A stretch of 64,000 nucleotides of DNA from Leptospira kobayashii (GTDB lineage: Bacteria; Spirochaetota; Leptospiria; Leptospirales; Leptospiraceae). Below, in pieces: positions 40,208 through 49,534 of the stretch. A program made the translations under genes and the position numbers. The stretch is from assembly GCF_003114835.2 (NCBI RefSeq), contig NZ_AP025028.1:2322001-2386000 (forward strand), written 5' to 3'. Position 1 is the stretch's first letter; each line of letters opens with the position of its first letter. The notes beneath the pieces are model-generated. The model saw only the letters and a list, made by a program, of their open reading frames with translations. It was not told where the DNA came from and ran no database searches.

Positions 40208-41142
40208 TTTACAGGATGATTTTTCCATCTTCCCGTTTTCCCAAGCATACCGTCCAAAATTCCGGCAAAAATAGCGGAACGAACTTTAGCGCTTCTTTTT
40301 CGGATCAAAACAATATTGATCGCTAAACGAGTGATAATTGAAAATAAAATATAGAATATATAAACAGGCAAAGACAGATAGTCTATCGCAAGTAAAATCC
40401 GATTTCTTGTAATATAATAAAAAGCTAAAAAATTTCCCGAACCTCCTCCGCTTTGGGAATGTTTATGATAGATAATCAGATTTGTATCTAACTCGGAATG
40501 ATATCCCAATTGTTTCGCCTTTAAACCCAGTTCAAGATCTTCACAATACAAGAAAAGCTTTCCATCGAAAAGAGTTTTTCTTTCCGAGATTAGATCTTTA
40601 TATATGAAATTGTTTATAACTAAGCTAGAACCTTCGCAATAAGAGGTGTCCCATTTTTCATTCGGTGAAATTTTCTTTGTTTTGGAATACTGAACTCCGA
40701 AAATAGTCAAAGGGAAGGATGCGCCGGAAAACAATAATTTGTCTCCAGTTTCGTCAAAAACCAAAGAGCCCACCAAACGATCATTTAATTCCAGCCTGGT
40801 ATGTATGTAATTCATCGTCGATTCCGGGATTGTGATGTCCGTATTCAAAACCCAAAAATGATTTTTCGGAAACCGCCTAAATGCATGATCTGCAATCAAA
40901 TTGATTCCGCCGGCGAAACCGAGATTCTCGTCACTTTCTATCAGATGAAAGAAATCGTTTTGATTGAGTCCATTTTTCCGAAGTCCGTCCTTGAGGATTT
41001 TTTTCTCCGTATCACTCGAACCGTTTTCCAATAAGAACAATTGCCAATCATTTGCGATGACATAAGGCATTACGAGATCAACAAACTTTAATGTGAGTTC
41101 GGCGGTATTCCAATGAACAGTAAGCAGAGAGAAACGATTCAA
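40204..41142 (-). CDS. GT2 family glycosyltransferase (rhamnosyltransferase-like)
   Basis: This 312-residue enzyme has SLLTVHWNTAELTLKFV, ENGSSDT, ENLGFAGGIN and WVLNTDITI motifs, typical of the GT2 subgroup with rhamnosyl and related transferases, then FLYCEDLELGLKAKQLG before a hydrophobic C-terminal helix (about 255-280) that may anchor it to the membrane. The stop and start overlap the genes on both sides by four bases. Confidence 0.86.
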   Translation of the reverse strand: MNRFSLLTVHWNTAELTLKFVDLVMPYVIANDWQLFLLENGSSDTEKKILKDGLRKNGLNQNDFFHLIESDENLGFAGGINLIADHAFRRFPKNHFWVLNTDITIPESTMNYIHTRLELNDRLVGSLVFDETGDKLLFSGASFPLTIFGVQYSKTKKISPNEKWDTSYCEGSSLVINNFIYKDLISERKTLFDGKLFLYCEDLELGLKAKQLGYHSELDTNLIIYHKHSQSGGGSGNFLAFYYITRNRILLAIDYLSLPVYIFYILFSIITRLAINIVLIRKRSAKVRSAIFAGILDGMLGKTGRWKNHPVK

Positions 41143-41912
41143 TATTTCACCAATTTACGTAGTAAGCTCAAAAAAGGAATCTTTCGGAAAATTCTTTGAT
41201 GCCGAAAAAGAGCATCTTCCTTTTCCTTGATCACTTTCAAATATCTATTGAGTAGAAATTCGTCCTTATATTTATAACTAATCGTTTTGATTTCAGGATT
41301 TAAATACAAATACGTCGGCAATAATCTTTCTAAAAAAAACGGTAAAAAGGATGCTTCGTAAATGTATGAGGTTTTCTTTTTTATGTGCTTCCGAATCTGA
41401 GGATTCGTCTCAACGATGGAAACGATTTCCCTTAAAAAGATAAGATACGATTTCCAAAACGCTCCCGAACCTGCAAAGTAATTGCAATAAAGCTGTCTTT
41501 CCTTCTCCAATCGAATCTGATTCAAATCCACCTTATACTTCGAAAGATCGAAAACGGTTTGAGAAATCTTCAAAAGTCCCGGGTGAACATTCTCCCCTTG
41601 TATCCAAGGGTTATCATACAAATGAATCAGTTCGGGATAAGGGTTTGCCAAGTATACGTCATGTTTGGGATTCGAATTTAGAAATTGGAAAAAATCATTT
41701 CCAGTTAGACCTGTTTTCTCTCCGAACTTCCATGATACTGCACCGTAAAAATCAGCGTCAACTAACTCCGATTCACGAAACAGATTAAAAAAAACTTCCG
41801 TTTCATAGAGTTGCCTGTCATTTTTACTTTGATTGAAATACGGGATAAACCCGTCCAAAAGAGAAGACCTTTGGTCTTCATGGAAATAAATCTGATGTAT
41901 CTTTATTTGCAA
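41139..41912 (-). CDS. Unrecognised polysaccharide-locus protein, possible glycosyltransferase
   Basis: I do not recognise this 257-residue protein. It is soluble, rich in aromatic residues, and contains DADFYGAVSWKF, where the Asp-x-Asp could bind a metal-nucleotide as in GT-A enzymes. A YCNYFAGSGAFWKSY segment comes later, and the C-terminus is basic and helical (about 225-257). It overlaps the GT2 gene at 40204 by four bases and follows the tandem GT2 gene by 19 bases, so it belongs to the polysaccharide pathway. A glycosyltransferase or sugar-modifying role is only inferred from its place. Confidence 0.55.
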   Translation of the reverse strand: MQIKIHQIYFHEDQRSSLLDGFIPYFNQSKNDRQLYETEVFFNLFRESELVDADFYGAVSWKFGEKTGLTGNDFFQFLNSNPKHDVYLANPYPELIHLYDNPWIQGENVHPGLLKISQTVFDLSKYKVDLNQIRLEKERQLYCNYFAGSGAFWKSYLIFLREIVSIVETNPQIRKHIKKKTSYIYEASFLPFFLERLLPTYLYLNPEIKTISYKYKDEFLLNRYLKVIKEKEDALFRHQRIFRKIPFLSLLRKLVKY

Positions 41913-41931
41913 AACGAAACCGGCCTATGGC

Positions 41932-43773
41932 TTAAACATTCAAACTAAAATCAAATCTGGATTTGGAAAGATTGGGATTGTAATAAGGATCATTATCAAT
42001 CAAATCCTTCCATTTTTCTTTCATCATTTCCGACTCGCGATCCAAACGGATTTTCTTTTCCGGGCTCATATCCGATCCTCTTGATTTCGATTCATAATGA
42101 AAAATCCGAACATAAGGAAGATATAAATTCCTATAACCCATTTTTCCCAATTTTAAACAGAAATCTATATCATTGTAGGAAACGGCAAAATTCTCATCAA
42201 GACCGCCGACTCTCTTGAATTTTTTACGGGCAATCATAAAGCAGGCACCCGTTACGGCGGAAACATTATTAGTTAATTTCAAATAACAATAATGTTTGGT
42301 TGATTCGGAAAATTCACCTAACATAAAGTGATTGGCAATCCCTCCTACTCCCAAGACCACTCCTGCATGTTGGATCGTATTATCGGGATAAAGAAGCATA
42401 CATCCGACAGCTCCAATCTCATTCCTCTGTGCCTGGCTTAACAAGGATTCGATCCAGTCGGGTGAAATGATTTCCGTATCATTATTCAAAATGATAAAGT
42501 AGTCTCCGCTTGCTTTCTCACATCCGAAATTAATCAATTTGGAAAAATTAAACGGGATACCGTACTTTAACCACACAAAACGATCCGGTTCCTTTTCTTT
42601 CCAATACCGAATAAGACCTATCGCTTTCTCTTCATCGGTTCCATTATCCACCAAAACCACTTCGATATTCTTATAATTAGATTTTTCAAATATCGAGTTT
42701 AGACATTTTTCCAAATAGCCGCTTTGATTTCTACTGGGAATAACAATCGAAATTTTAGGATCATTTTTCAAAGCATATCTAATATTAAAATTTCCCGCAT
42801 AACCGGAAACAGGTTCCACAGTCCCCTTTTCCTTTCGTCTTTCCAAAGCATCGGCAAGGGCTTTTTCACCGGCGACAGCAGCATAAGATTTCGCACCTGC
42901 ATTGAGAGATGTGGAATTATTATGAGTTCTCCAATGGTAAAGTATTTTCGAAATATGATGGATACGATCGGTTTTTTCCGAAAAACGAAGCATCAGATCA
43001 TAGTCTTGGCTTCCTTCGAGGCCTTTGCGAAATCCGTTAATACTATCGATTATCTTTTTGCGATAAAGTGAAAAATGACAGGTATAGTTACGCGATAAAT
43101 AAGATTCCTGCGACCAATCGGGTTTAAAAAAAGGGCTGAATAATTTTCCATCTTCCGTGATTTTATCTTCATCGGAATAGATCATATCAATGGAACGGTT
43201 TTGATTCAACGCAAGAACATTCTGAAACAAAGCATCTTTAGTAAGAAGGTCATCTTGATCAAGGAGAGCAACAAACTCACCTTTGGCGATGGAGAGGGCC
43301 GAATTGGATGCATCCGAAATATGGCCGTTTTTATTTCTATAGATCACTTTGATTCTGGAATCCGCCTTTCTATATGCCTCGATTATTTTTTTGATTTCAG
43401 TATCCGTGGAGGCATCATCAGCCAAACATAATTCCCAATTTTCATAAACCTGCGCCAAAACGGAATCGATCGCTTCTTTAAAAAATGTAATAGGAGGATT
43501 GTAAACGGGAGTAATGATCGATACCAAAGGTTTGTATGCAAGTATCTTGCATACTTCTTTCATACCTTCATAGTCCGACTCTCTCGGGAAATATTTCTGT
43601 AACCAAAGTGAGTATTCGAAATTTCCGGTTGTAGCAGGAAACAAACTCTCACGGGTCTTTTTTTTCTCGAAGAGAAATCTCAAGAGTTTGGATCGAACGA
43701 GAGAGAAAAAGCGTTTCCATCCCAATTGTGTATAAAGCTTATAGATTGATTTAGTATATAACAATAATTTCAT
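41932..43773 (-). CDS. Bifunctional tandem GT2 glycosyltransferase
   Basis: The 613-residue protein carries two GT-A domains. The first (about 80-310) has SIITPVYNPPITFF, ADDASTD, LDQDDLL and SDEDKI. The second (about 340-590) has SIVIPSRNQSGYLEK, VDNGTDEE and ILNNDTEI, with a closing FHYESKSRGSD motif. Such twin enzymes usually add two sugars in turn to a growing chain. A basic N-terminal segment of about 70 residues may contact the membrane. The gene follows the unrecognised gene at 43788 by 14 bases. Confidence 0.9.
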   Translation of the reverse strand: MKLLLYTKSIYKLYTQLGWKRFFSLVRSKLLRFLFEKKKTRESLFPATTGNFEYSLWLQKYFPRESDYEGMKEVCKILAYKPLVSIITPVYNPPITFFKEAIDSVLAQVYENWELCLADDASTDTEIKKIIEAYRKADSRIKVIYRNKNGHISDASNSALSIAKGEFVALLDQDDLLTKDALFQNVLALNQNRSIDMIYSDEDKITEDGKLFSPFFKPDWSQESYLSRNYTCHFSLYRKKIIDSINGFRKGLEGSQDYDLMLRFSEKTDRIHHISKILYHWRTHNNSTSLNAGAKSYAAVAGEKALADALERRKEKGTVEPVSGYAGNFNIRYALKNDPKISIVIPSRNQSGYLEKCLNSIFEKSNYKNIEVVLVDNGTDEEKAIGLIRYWKEKEPDRFVWLKYGIPFNFSKLINFGCEKASGDYFIILNNDTEIISPDWIESLLSQAQRNEIGAVGCMLLYPDNTIQHAGVVLGVGGIANHFMLGEFSESTKHYCYLKLTNNVSAVTGACFMIARKKFKRVGGLDENFAVSYNDIDFCLKLGKMGYRNLYLPYVRIFHYESKSRGSDMSPEKKIRLDRESEMMKEKWKDLIDNDPYYNPNLSKSRFDFSLNV

Positions 43774-43787
43774 GTATCTGTGATTTA

Positions 43788-44633
43788 TTAATGAAAGATT
43801 TTACCGATTACGAACTTTGCTGATCGGAAAAGGAAAGGAGGCGTCATATCCTTAACTAGAATTTTTACGAACAGAATCACCCTTTCTTTAAAGGGCAAAG
43901 TAGTTTTATGGATCACATTCATCCACTTATCCAAATGATAGATATGATGATAGCTTATATCTTCGCATCGGAATAACGCAAACGGAGAGTGAAAATGTGC
44001 AAAGGCGGATTCCATTCCGGTACCTACGGTGATTCCCCGAAAGCTTTTATCAATCTGAGAAATGGCGTATTTAAATTTTTCCTTTGATAGAATCAAAAGA
44101 CCAGAATGAGGATTCAGCGCAACCCGAAACGACTTACCCTGGATAGATTTGTTTTGCTGTGTCCAACCGGGCAAGGCGGACCAATCCACACAATGGTTGT
44201 TACCTTCTGTATCTTTTTCCAGACGGTTCGGGAGAATCACTTCATTAACGAGTGAATTTTTATCAAACTCCACTATGTTCTGAAATGTTTCCTTCGGTAG
44301 AAAAATATCGTCTTCGATATTAATAAAATAATCGTAGTTATCCGAAGAGTCCGCCATCTTTGTCAAACTCTCGTAAACCAAAAATATAGGATTTTTTTGA
44401 ATGGAAGAAAAATCAAAATCAATCGGCACAAGTGAGTTGTTGCCCATCCCGCAGATTTTGATATCAATATCGCCGAGTTTCTTCAATTGATCTATGCAAT
44501 CTTCCAGGTTTTTTTTTCGAGAAACCGCTCTTAGTGCCATTTCCTCCGCGGTTGTATTCAAAGGTAAGGAAGATTGGCCTGTAAAATATCGATTATGGCC
44601 GAAGTAATGATTGATATAACAAAGAATTTTCAT
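43788..44633 (-). CDS. Unrecognised polysaccharide-locus protein with GT-A-like acidic motif
   Basis: I do not recognise this 281-residue protein. It opens MKILCYINHYFGH and contains NIEDDIFLP in the first half, an acidic motif placed much like the DxD of metal-dependent glycosyltransferases, and later NPHSGLLILS and FRCEDISYHHIYH. No strong membrane segment is seen, though the C-terminus is hydrophobic. I start it at ATG 44633 rather than 44654. It lies in the middle of the polysaccharide operon between GT2 genes; a glycosyltransferase role is plausible but unproven. Confidence 0.55.
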   Translation of the reverse strand: MKILCYINHYFGHNRYFTGQSSLPLNTTAEEMALRAVSRKKNLEDCIDQLKKLGDIDIKICGMGNNSLVPIDFDFSSIQKNPIFLVYESLTKMADSSDNYDYFINIEDDIFLPKETFQNIVEFDKNSLVNEVILPNRLEKDTEGNNHCVDWSALPGWTQQNKSIQGKSFRVALNPHSGLLILSKEKFKYAISQIDKSFRGITVGTGMESAFAHFHSPFALFRCEDISYHHIYHLDKWMNVIHKTTLPFKERVILFVKILVKDMTPPFLFRSAKFVIGKIFH

Positions 44634-44683
44634 AATTGAATGGATCCGATACATCCGATCGAAAAAAGGATGACTTTGGTATC

Positions 44684-45589
44684 CTATTTAATGAACCTCA
44701 GTCGAAGAATATTAAAAGTAAAATAACAAATTCTAACCAGCGTTCGAACCAATTTGGAAAGAATCCCCGAAGAAGATACGGCAGTTATCAACTTGTTTGA
44801 AATTACTTTTGCCAAAGACAATGCAAGATCATCAGGCTTTACCAGTGAAAAGGAAGATGAAGTTTGAAAGAATTCCATTTCCTTAGCTCTCTTAAGTTCA
44901 TCGGGAAAGTATCTACTTCTTATCTCGTCTCTTTCCTTTTGGTATTTTTTTCCCATTTCCGGACTGGAACTTAAACCGATCATATCATAATTACATACTA
45001 TAACGGGTATGTGAATGTATTTTACTTTCTCAATCAATACCAATCTTAGAAAAAGTTCATAATCGGAAGCCAATCGGTACGTCTCATCATAACCATTGAT
45101 AGTTTTTAAAATCTTAGTGCTGATAAATTGCGACTGATGATTTATGATTTCGATGGCCAAATAAAAAGGGGAAAGTTCGCTTAGATATAATTTATTCTCC
45201 GGGCTCTTTCCGTTGTAATGAGTCTCCATATTCGAATAGATTAAATCATAAACCTGTTCACCGGTTACCTCTTCGTATTTTTCCCAGAGATTCTTGAAAG
45301 AATCCATTCGATTCAATACGTCACCGCTATTCAGAAACTGACAATAGTCCCCATTCGCATGAACGATCCCTTTGTTCATTGCGTGATAAATACCATTATC
45401 CTTTTCACTCACCCAATAAGAAAATAAGTGAGCATTCTTTTTCAGATATTCGGCACTACCGTCCGTTGAACCGCCATCAATGATAATATGTTCAAAATCT
45501 TTCCACGATTGGGATCGTACGGACTCGATTGTTTTTTCCAATCCCTTTCTATTGTTAAAATTGATTGTGATAATCGAAAGTTTAGGCAT
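44684..45589 (-). CDS. GT2 family glycosyltransferase
   Basis: This 301-residue GT-A enzyme shows LSIITINFNNRKGLEKTIE, IDGGSTDGS, DNGIYHAMNKG and the acidic LNSGDVL segment common in O-antigen GT2 enzymes, then ASDYELFLRL. A hydrophobic, basic C-terminus may hold it at the membrane. It follows the small membrane protein gene at 45619 by 29 bases and precedes the unrecognised gene at 43788 by 50 bases. Sugar specificity is unknown. Confidence 0.88.
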   Translation of the reverse strand: MPKLSIITINFNNRKGLEKTIESVRSQSWKDFEHIIIDGGSTDGSAEYLKKNAHLFSYWVSEKDNGIYHAMNKGIVHANGDYCQFLNSGDVLNRMDSFKNLWEKYEEVTGEQVYDLIYSNMETHYNGKSPENKLYLSELSPFYLAIEIINHQSQFISTKILKTINGYDETYRLASDYELFLRLVLIEKVKYIHIPVIVCNYDMIGLSSSPEMGKKYQKERDEIRSRYFPDELKRAKEMEFFQTSSSFSLVKPDDLALSLAKVISNKLITAVSSSGILSKLVRTLVRICYFTFNILRLRFIK

Positions 45590-45618
45590 TTAAATTTGTT
45601 TATGATAGGAAACGAAGA

Positions 45619-46104
45619 TCAGCCGAATTTACGAATTCCGAACAAATTGCGAAAGAAGAGAAAAACATTCGCAAACGTAATTCCCTTAGGTAGAATTTTT
45701 ATCGAATCCTTATTTAAGCTAATAAACTGATTAATCTCCATAGAACTCAATCTATCTCTCAAACTCTCTTCATCGGAATAAAATTTCGTGATCTCTGCAT
45801 AGGAAAGCGACTTCTCTTTCGAATCGAAAATAGTAAGCAAAATCCGAAAAGAAATGGAGTTTTGCAGATTAATAAAGAAAACAAGATAGGAGTTCCAAAG
45901 TATAACAAGGCCTAAATAAATAAACAAGGAATCCAAAATTCCAAAATGGAGAAAAAAGAAATAGAAGCTGAAAACAATAAAAAGAAAATTTACCGACAAA
46001 GATTTCAAAACAAATCTTTCACTTCCGGTAAGTCTGCATAAAATCCAATGGATGATAATCAATAGGAGAAAAGAAACAATACTGAATAAAAATAAATATG
46101 ACAT
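45619..46104 (-). CDS. Small membrane protein with C-terminal winged-helix-like domain (pair member 2)
   Basis: This 161-residue protein has three likely membrane segments (about 1-22, 33-52 and 55-80). A cytoplasmic tail of about 75 residues has the helix-turn-helix-wing rhythm of small winged-helix domains: FRILLTIFDSKEKSLSYAEI, a helix with EESLRDRLSSMEINQFI, then a short beta hairpin with KDSIKILPKG. It lies two bases after a protein of the same build. I cannot name the family. A membrane-bound regulator or scaffold for the adjacent GT2 is possible. Confidence 0.6.
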   Translation of the reverse strand: MSYLFLFSIVSFLLLIIIHWILCRLTGSERFVLKSLSVNFLFIVFSFYFFFLHFGILDSLFIYLGLVILWNSYLVFFINLQNSISFRILLTIFDSKEKSLSYAEITKFYSDEESLRDRLSSMEINQFISLNKDSIKILPKGITFANVFLFFRNLFGIRKFG

Positions 46105-46106
46105 GA

Positions 46107-46646
46107 TTATTTACCTAATTGGCGCAATCCCCAAAAACCTAAAATAGATCTGACAACGAACGAAGTTTTTTTGCCTCTCGATGTAATTTTATAAACACCA
46201 TTCTCCAAAGAAACAAATTGCAAATGAACCATATCTTCCAAACGGCTTTTCTTGATATAACCGAATCCTTTGCCGTCGGCATAGTTTTTCAAACAATCGT
46301 TTACCCGCATTTCTCCGCCATTATGCTTCAAAAGAATCAGTAAGGATGCGGAAATACTTCTTTGCGCCAATCCGTAAAAATTCTGGAATATCGCATAATG
46401 AAAACCCAGATAAAAAAAATATCCGATAGAAAAATCAAAGACCGTATATAAATCCGGTGTGTAAAATGCTAAAAACAAGGCGGCAGATACCAAAAGATAA
46501 AACAATGAAAAGCGAATATGCAATTGATTGAATGCAGTCAGAGGAGAATCACCTTTCCCTACTTTAAAAAGAACCGCCCATATCAAAACCAAAATGTAAG
46601 TTGATAAAGCAACTATCAGAAAAAAATATTTTTCCACAAATTCCAC
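46107..46646 (-). CDS. Small membrane protein with C-terminal winged-helix-like domain (pair member 1)
   Basis: This 179-residue protein has about three to four hydrophobic segments in residues 7-95 and a C-terminal tail that reads like a winged helix: SASLLILLKHNGGEMRVNDC, a recognition-helix-like KKSRLEDMVHLQFV, then the wing ENGVYKITSRGKKTSF. It is similar in build to the next gene, two bases away, so the pair probably arose by duplication or forms a heterodimer. It follows the GtrB-like GT2 gene by ten bases. Function unknown. Confidence 0.6.
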   Translation of the reverse strand: MEFVEKYFFLIVALSTYILVLIWAVLFKVGKGDSPLTAFNQLHIRFSLFYLLVSAALFLAFYTPDLYTVFDFSIGYFFYLGFHYAIFQNFYGLAQRSISASLLILLKHNGGEMRVNDCLKNYADGKGFGYIKKSRLEDMVHLQFVSLENGVYKITSRGKKTSFVVRSILGFWGLRQLGK

Positions 46647-46656
46647 CTAAGTATAA

Positions 46657-47589
46657 TTAAAAGTTTATTCTTTCGTTCTCTATTACGAGGGGTCTTTTTA
46701 AAACCTGAGTATGAATGGAACCTATGTATTCGCCCAATATCCCGATAAAGAAAAGTTGAACGGAAGCAAAGAAAAATAAGCCTACGACAAGAGTGGAAAT
46801 TCCAATGGAATACGTTTCCCAAAAAATCATTTTCAACAATACTTGCATAACCGCCACAACGAAACTGAGGGCGGACAAAACAAAACCGGAAAATGCAGCT
46901 AACCTTAACGGAATCTTTGAGTGATTCGTGATCCCCAACATAGCGATATCATACAAAGTATAAAAATTATTTTTGGTAAATCCCCTTTTCCGAACCGGTT
47001 GAACATAAGGAATCGTTTTAATCGTAAAACCTATGTCACAGATTAATCCGCGCAAATAAGGATACGGATCATTGATTTCACGAAGAGTTTCTATTACCTT
47101 TCTATCATACAATCCGAAGCCTGTGAAATTTTTGATCAACGGAACATCGGAGAGTCTTCCTATCAAATTATAATACAACTTACGAATGGCAAAAAACAGA
47201 GGAGATTCCATACTCTCATTTTTTACACCTACAACCAGCTTAAATCCGCTTTCCCATTCTGCCAAAAAATCTTTGATCATATGCACCGGGTCTTGCAGAT
47301 CGGCAACAATCAATATAACGGCATCTCCATTTGCCTGAAGCAATCCGTAATAGGGAGAACGAATATGACCGAAGTTGCGTGCATTGATGATGATTTTAAC
47401 ATTTTTATCTTTTTTAGCAATTTCACGCAGGATTTTTTGCGTGTTATCTTTGGATGCATTATCTATGAATATATGTTCGTATTTATAATTCTTTTTTAAT
47501 CCGGCAAATACATCCTTTACTTGCTTGTAGACTTCCTCTACGTTTTCTTCTTCATTATAACACGGTGTAACTATGGAAATTGATTTCAT
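46657..47589 (-). CDS. GtrB-like GT2 glycosyltransferase with two C-terminal TM segments
   Basis: This 310-residue enzyme begins ISIVTPCYNEEENVEEVYK, with IDNASKDNT, the acidic VADLQDPV motif and a NFTGFGLYDRKV segment, then two transmembrane helices (about 228-252 and 262-287) and the GEYIGSIHTQV signature of this family. It transfers a sugar from a nucleotide donor to undecaprenyl phosphate. Its start overlaps the stop of the preceding SDR gene by four bases, so I infer that its donor is the CDP-sugar made by that module. Confidence 0.88.
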   Translation of the reverse strand: MKSISIVTPCYNEEENVEEVYKQVKDVFAGLKKNYKYEHIFIDNASKDNTQKILREIAKKDKNVKIIINARNFGHIRSPYYGLLQANGDAVILIVADLQDPVHMIKDFLAEWESGFKLVVGVKNESMESPLFFAIRKLYYNLIGRLSDVPLIKNFTGFGLYDRKVIETLREINDPYPYLRGLICDIGFTIKTIPYVQPVRKRGFTKNNFYTLYDIAMLGITNHSKIPLRLAAFSGFVLSALSFVVAVMQVLLKMIFWETYSIGISTLVVGLFFFASVQLFFIGILGEYIGSIHTQVLKRPLVIENERINF

Positions 47590-48620
47590 TTTGTTCCCCT
47601 ATGGAATCGTATTGTTTTTCGAATAGATTCATGTAGATTGATTCTGATCTTCAGAGCGAGCTCTTCTTTTGCTTTCTGTACGGAAGGCACATAATAGCTG
47701 ATTGGTGCATTCGGATTTTTTTCCTTATGAACTACTACATTATCGGAAAGTCCTTCCATATCCGAGATTTCTTTCGCCAAATCCAAAATGGAAATACCGA
47801 CATCGGACCCTACGTTATAAATCTCCGAAGAATCGGAATGGAAAAGAATAGTCCAAAGCCAGATCATAAGATCGGAAGGATACATATAGGATCGGAAAGG
47901 AGTTCCGTCGCCTTGTATCTGGATTTTGGTTTGCTCCAAAATATTATTTATAAAATTACCGATGGCAAATGCTGAATTCAATGGAAGCCCGGGACCCACG
48001 AATGCGAAACATCTTGCAATTGAAATTTTTATTTTGGATTTTCCGGCGTATATGCGGCAAAGTAGCTCCGCATAACGCTTGGATTCACCGTATGTAAATT
48101 TCGGATCGATTAACGGTGCCCCTGCATATTTTTCCGTTATATGAGGGTCGATTAACGAACCATAAACGGCACCGGAAGACAAATATAGGAAATATTTTGC
48201 ATTGCAATCGACTGCAAAGTCCAAAACATTCTTTGTTCCTTGAACGATGATTTGCGACGTAGCTAGAGCGTTTTCAGAGTCCAATCGGGAATCCGATTCC
48301 GCTGCGGCATGGATAAAAACAGTAAAATCTTTTTCTAAAGCCGGAAACTCCAGGACGTCACCTTTTCGAAAATCGATCTGATTTTGCGATTTGTACTTCG
48401 GATATTTCCGAAGGAAAGATTCAGGGTCCCTACTTAATACAGTGAGTCGGGCATCCAGGTTTAGTACCCGGTTTGCATGTAAAAAACTTTCCAAGAACCA
48501 TCTTCCGATAAATCCGGTTCCCCCCGTTAAAAATATCTTTTCATTTTTTAGTTTTTGAAAATCCGTATGAGAAAGAACAAAATCAAGATCTTCAACAGGA
48601 AAGGAGTCCTCGATTTTCAT
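47586..48620 (-). CDS. NAD(P)-dependent nucleotide-sugar reductase/epimerase (extended SDR)
   Basis: This 344-residue extended SDR protein has FLTGGTGFIGRWFLESF after a 30-residue lead, FIHAAAESD, LSSGAVYGS, the catalytic TYGESK (Tyr, Lys), and ARCFAFVGPGLPL and YNVGSD further on. It is joined by 4-base overlaps to the transketolase subunit upstream and the GtrB-like gene downstream. By analogy with Yersinia, where YerF reduces the branched CDP-sugar made by YerE, I infer that it reduces the product of the transketolase step. A plain CDP-paratose or abequose synthase is the main alternative. Confidence 0.8.
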   Translation of the reverse strand: MKIEDSFPVEDLDFVLSHTDFQKLKNEKIFLTGGTGFIGRWFLESFLHANRVLNLDARLTVLSRDPESFLRKYPKYKSQNQIDFRKGDVLEFPALEKDFTVFIHAAAESDSRLDSENALATSQIIVQGTKNVLDFAVDCNAKYFLYLSSGAVYGSLIDPHITEKYAGAPLIDPKFTYGESKRYAELLCRIYAGKSKIKISIARCFAFVGPGLPLNSAFAIGNFINNILEQTKIQIQGDGTPFRSYMYPSDLMIWLWTILFHSDSSEIYNVGSDVGISILDLAKEISDMEGLSDNVVVHKEKNPNAPISYYVPSVQKAKEELALKIRINLHESIRKTIRFHRGTK

Positions 48621-49534
48621 CCAAGGATTTTCTCTTTTATCAATTTTTCTTCGATCGTTGCGTAATCCAAACCGTGTTCCTTAATAGCATAATCGTAACT
48701 ACCGCATCTTTCGGTAAAACGGTTCCTGATTCCGAAACGAATCAATCGGATTGGAGACGGAGTTTCCGATTCAGCAATAAACTCCGATAAAACGGACCCG
48801 AGTCCGCCTACAATCGAATGTTCTTCCAGTGAAATTACGGTTTTATATTTTTGAATTCTTCCTATGATCTTATCCCGATCCAATGGATGAATCACAGGAG
48901 CGGAATATAAAGATAGATTGTATTTTTGGGATAGTTTCATTCCTACATCCATCATGGAACCAGTTGCAATAATACAAACATTCGAATTTGTTTCTTTTAC
49001 CGAAAGGACGTCCAATTCAAGCGAATCCAGTTTTTTGGAATGAATGACGGTTTTGTCCGCTTTACCGATCCGAATATAGGAAGGAGATTTTAGAGTATAC
49101 GCATATTCTAAACAAGCTAACATCTCATAGGAATCGGCGGGAGAAAATATGGTCATGTGAGGTAAAGTCCGCACGCAAGCAATGTCTTCCGCGCATTGAT
49201 GGCTCGGACCGAGAGTCGCATAAACCAAGCCGGCTCCGTCTCCCAGGAAAATTACAGGGAGGGATTCGTAACATACATCCATTTTGATAAATTCAAGAAC
49301 TCTTACGGGAATGAATGCGGACAATCCGTAAACAAAAGGAATCATTCCTTCTTTAGCCATTCCTGCCGCATAACCAACCATAGCTTGTTCCGAAACTCCG
49401 GCATTGATGAATTGGTCGGGGGCTTTTTTTCTCAGCTCATCGAACAACGCATAACCGTGATCTCCCGAAAAAACATGTACGTTCTTATCGGCAGTGGCTT
49501 TGTCTGTCAAAAATTTGGATATTATATCTCTCAT
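48617..49534 (-). CDS. Transketolase-like enzyme, C-terminal subunit (split transketolase B)
   Basis: This 305-residue protein matches the pyrimidine-binding and C-terminal domains of transketolase. FSGDHGYALFDELR opens it, the cofactor-activating Glu49 is in NAGVSEQAM, and His112 in GPSHQCAEDIA matches the TK substrate-binding region. It has the size of stand-alone B subunits. It forms one heteromeric enzyme with the product of the preceding gene, which it overlaps by four bases. Its place between rfbH and an SDR gene points to two-carbon transfer onto a nucleotide sugar rather than the pentose phosphate pathway. Confidence 0.88.
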   Translation of the reverse strand: MRDIISKFLTDKATADKNVHVFSGDHGYALFDELRKKAPDQFINAGVSEQAMVGYAAGMAKEGMIPFVYGLSAFIPVRVLEFIKMDVCYESLPVIFLGDGAGLVYATLGPSHQCAEDIACVRTLPHMTIFSPADSYEMLACLEYAYTLKSPSYIRIGKADKTVIHSKKLDSLELDVLSVKETNSNVCIIATGSMMDVGMKLSQKYNLSLYSAPVIHPLDRDKIIGRIQKYKTVISLEEHSIVGGLGSVLSEFIAESETPSPIRLIRFGIRNRFTERCGSYDYAIKEHGLDYATIEEKLIKEKILG

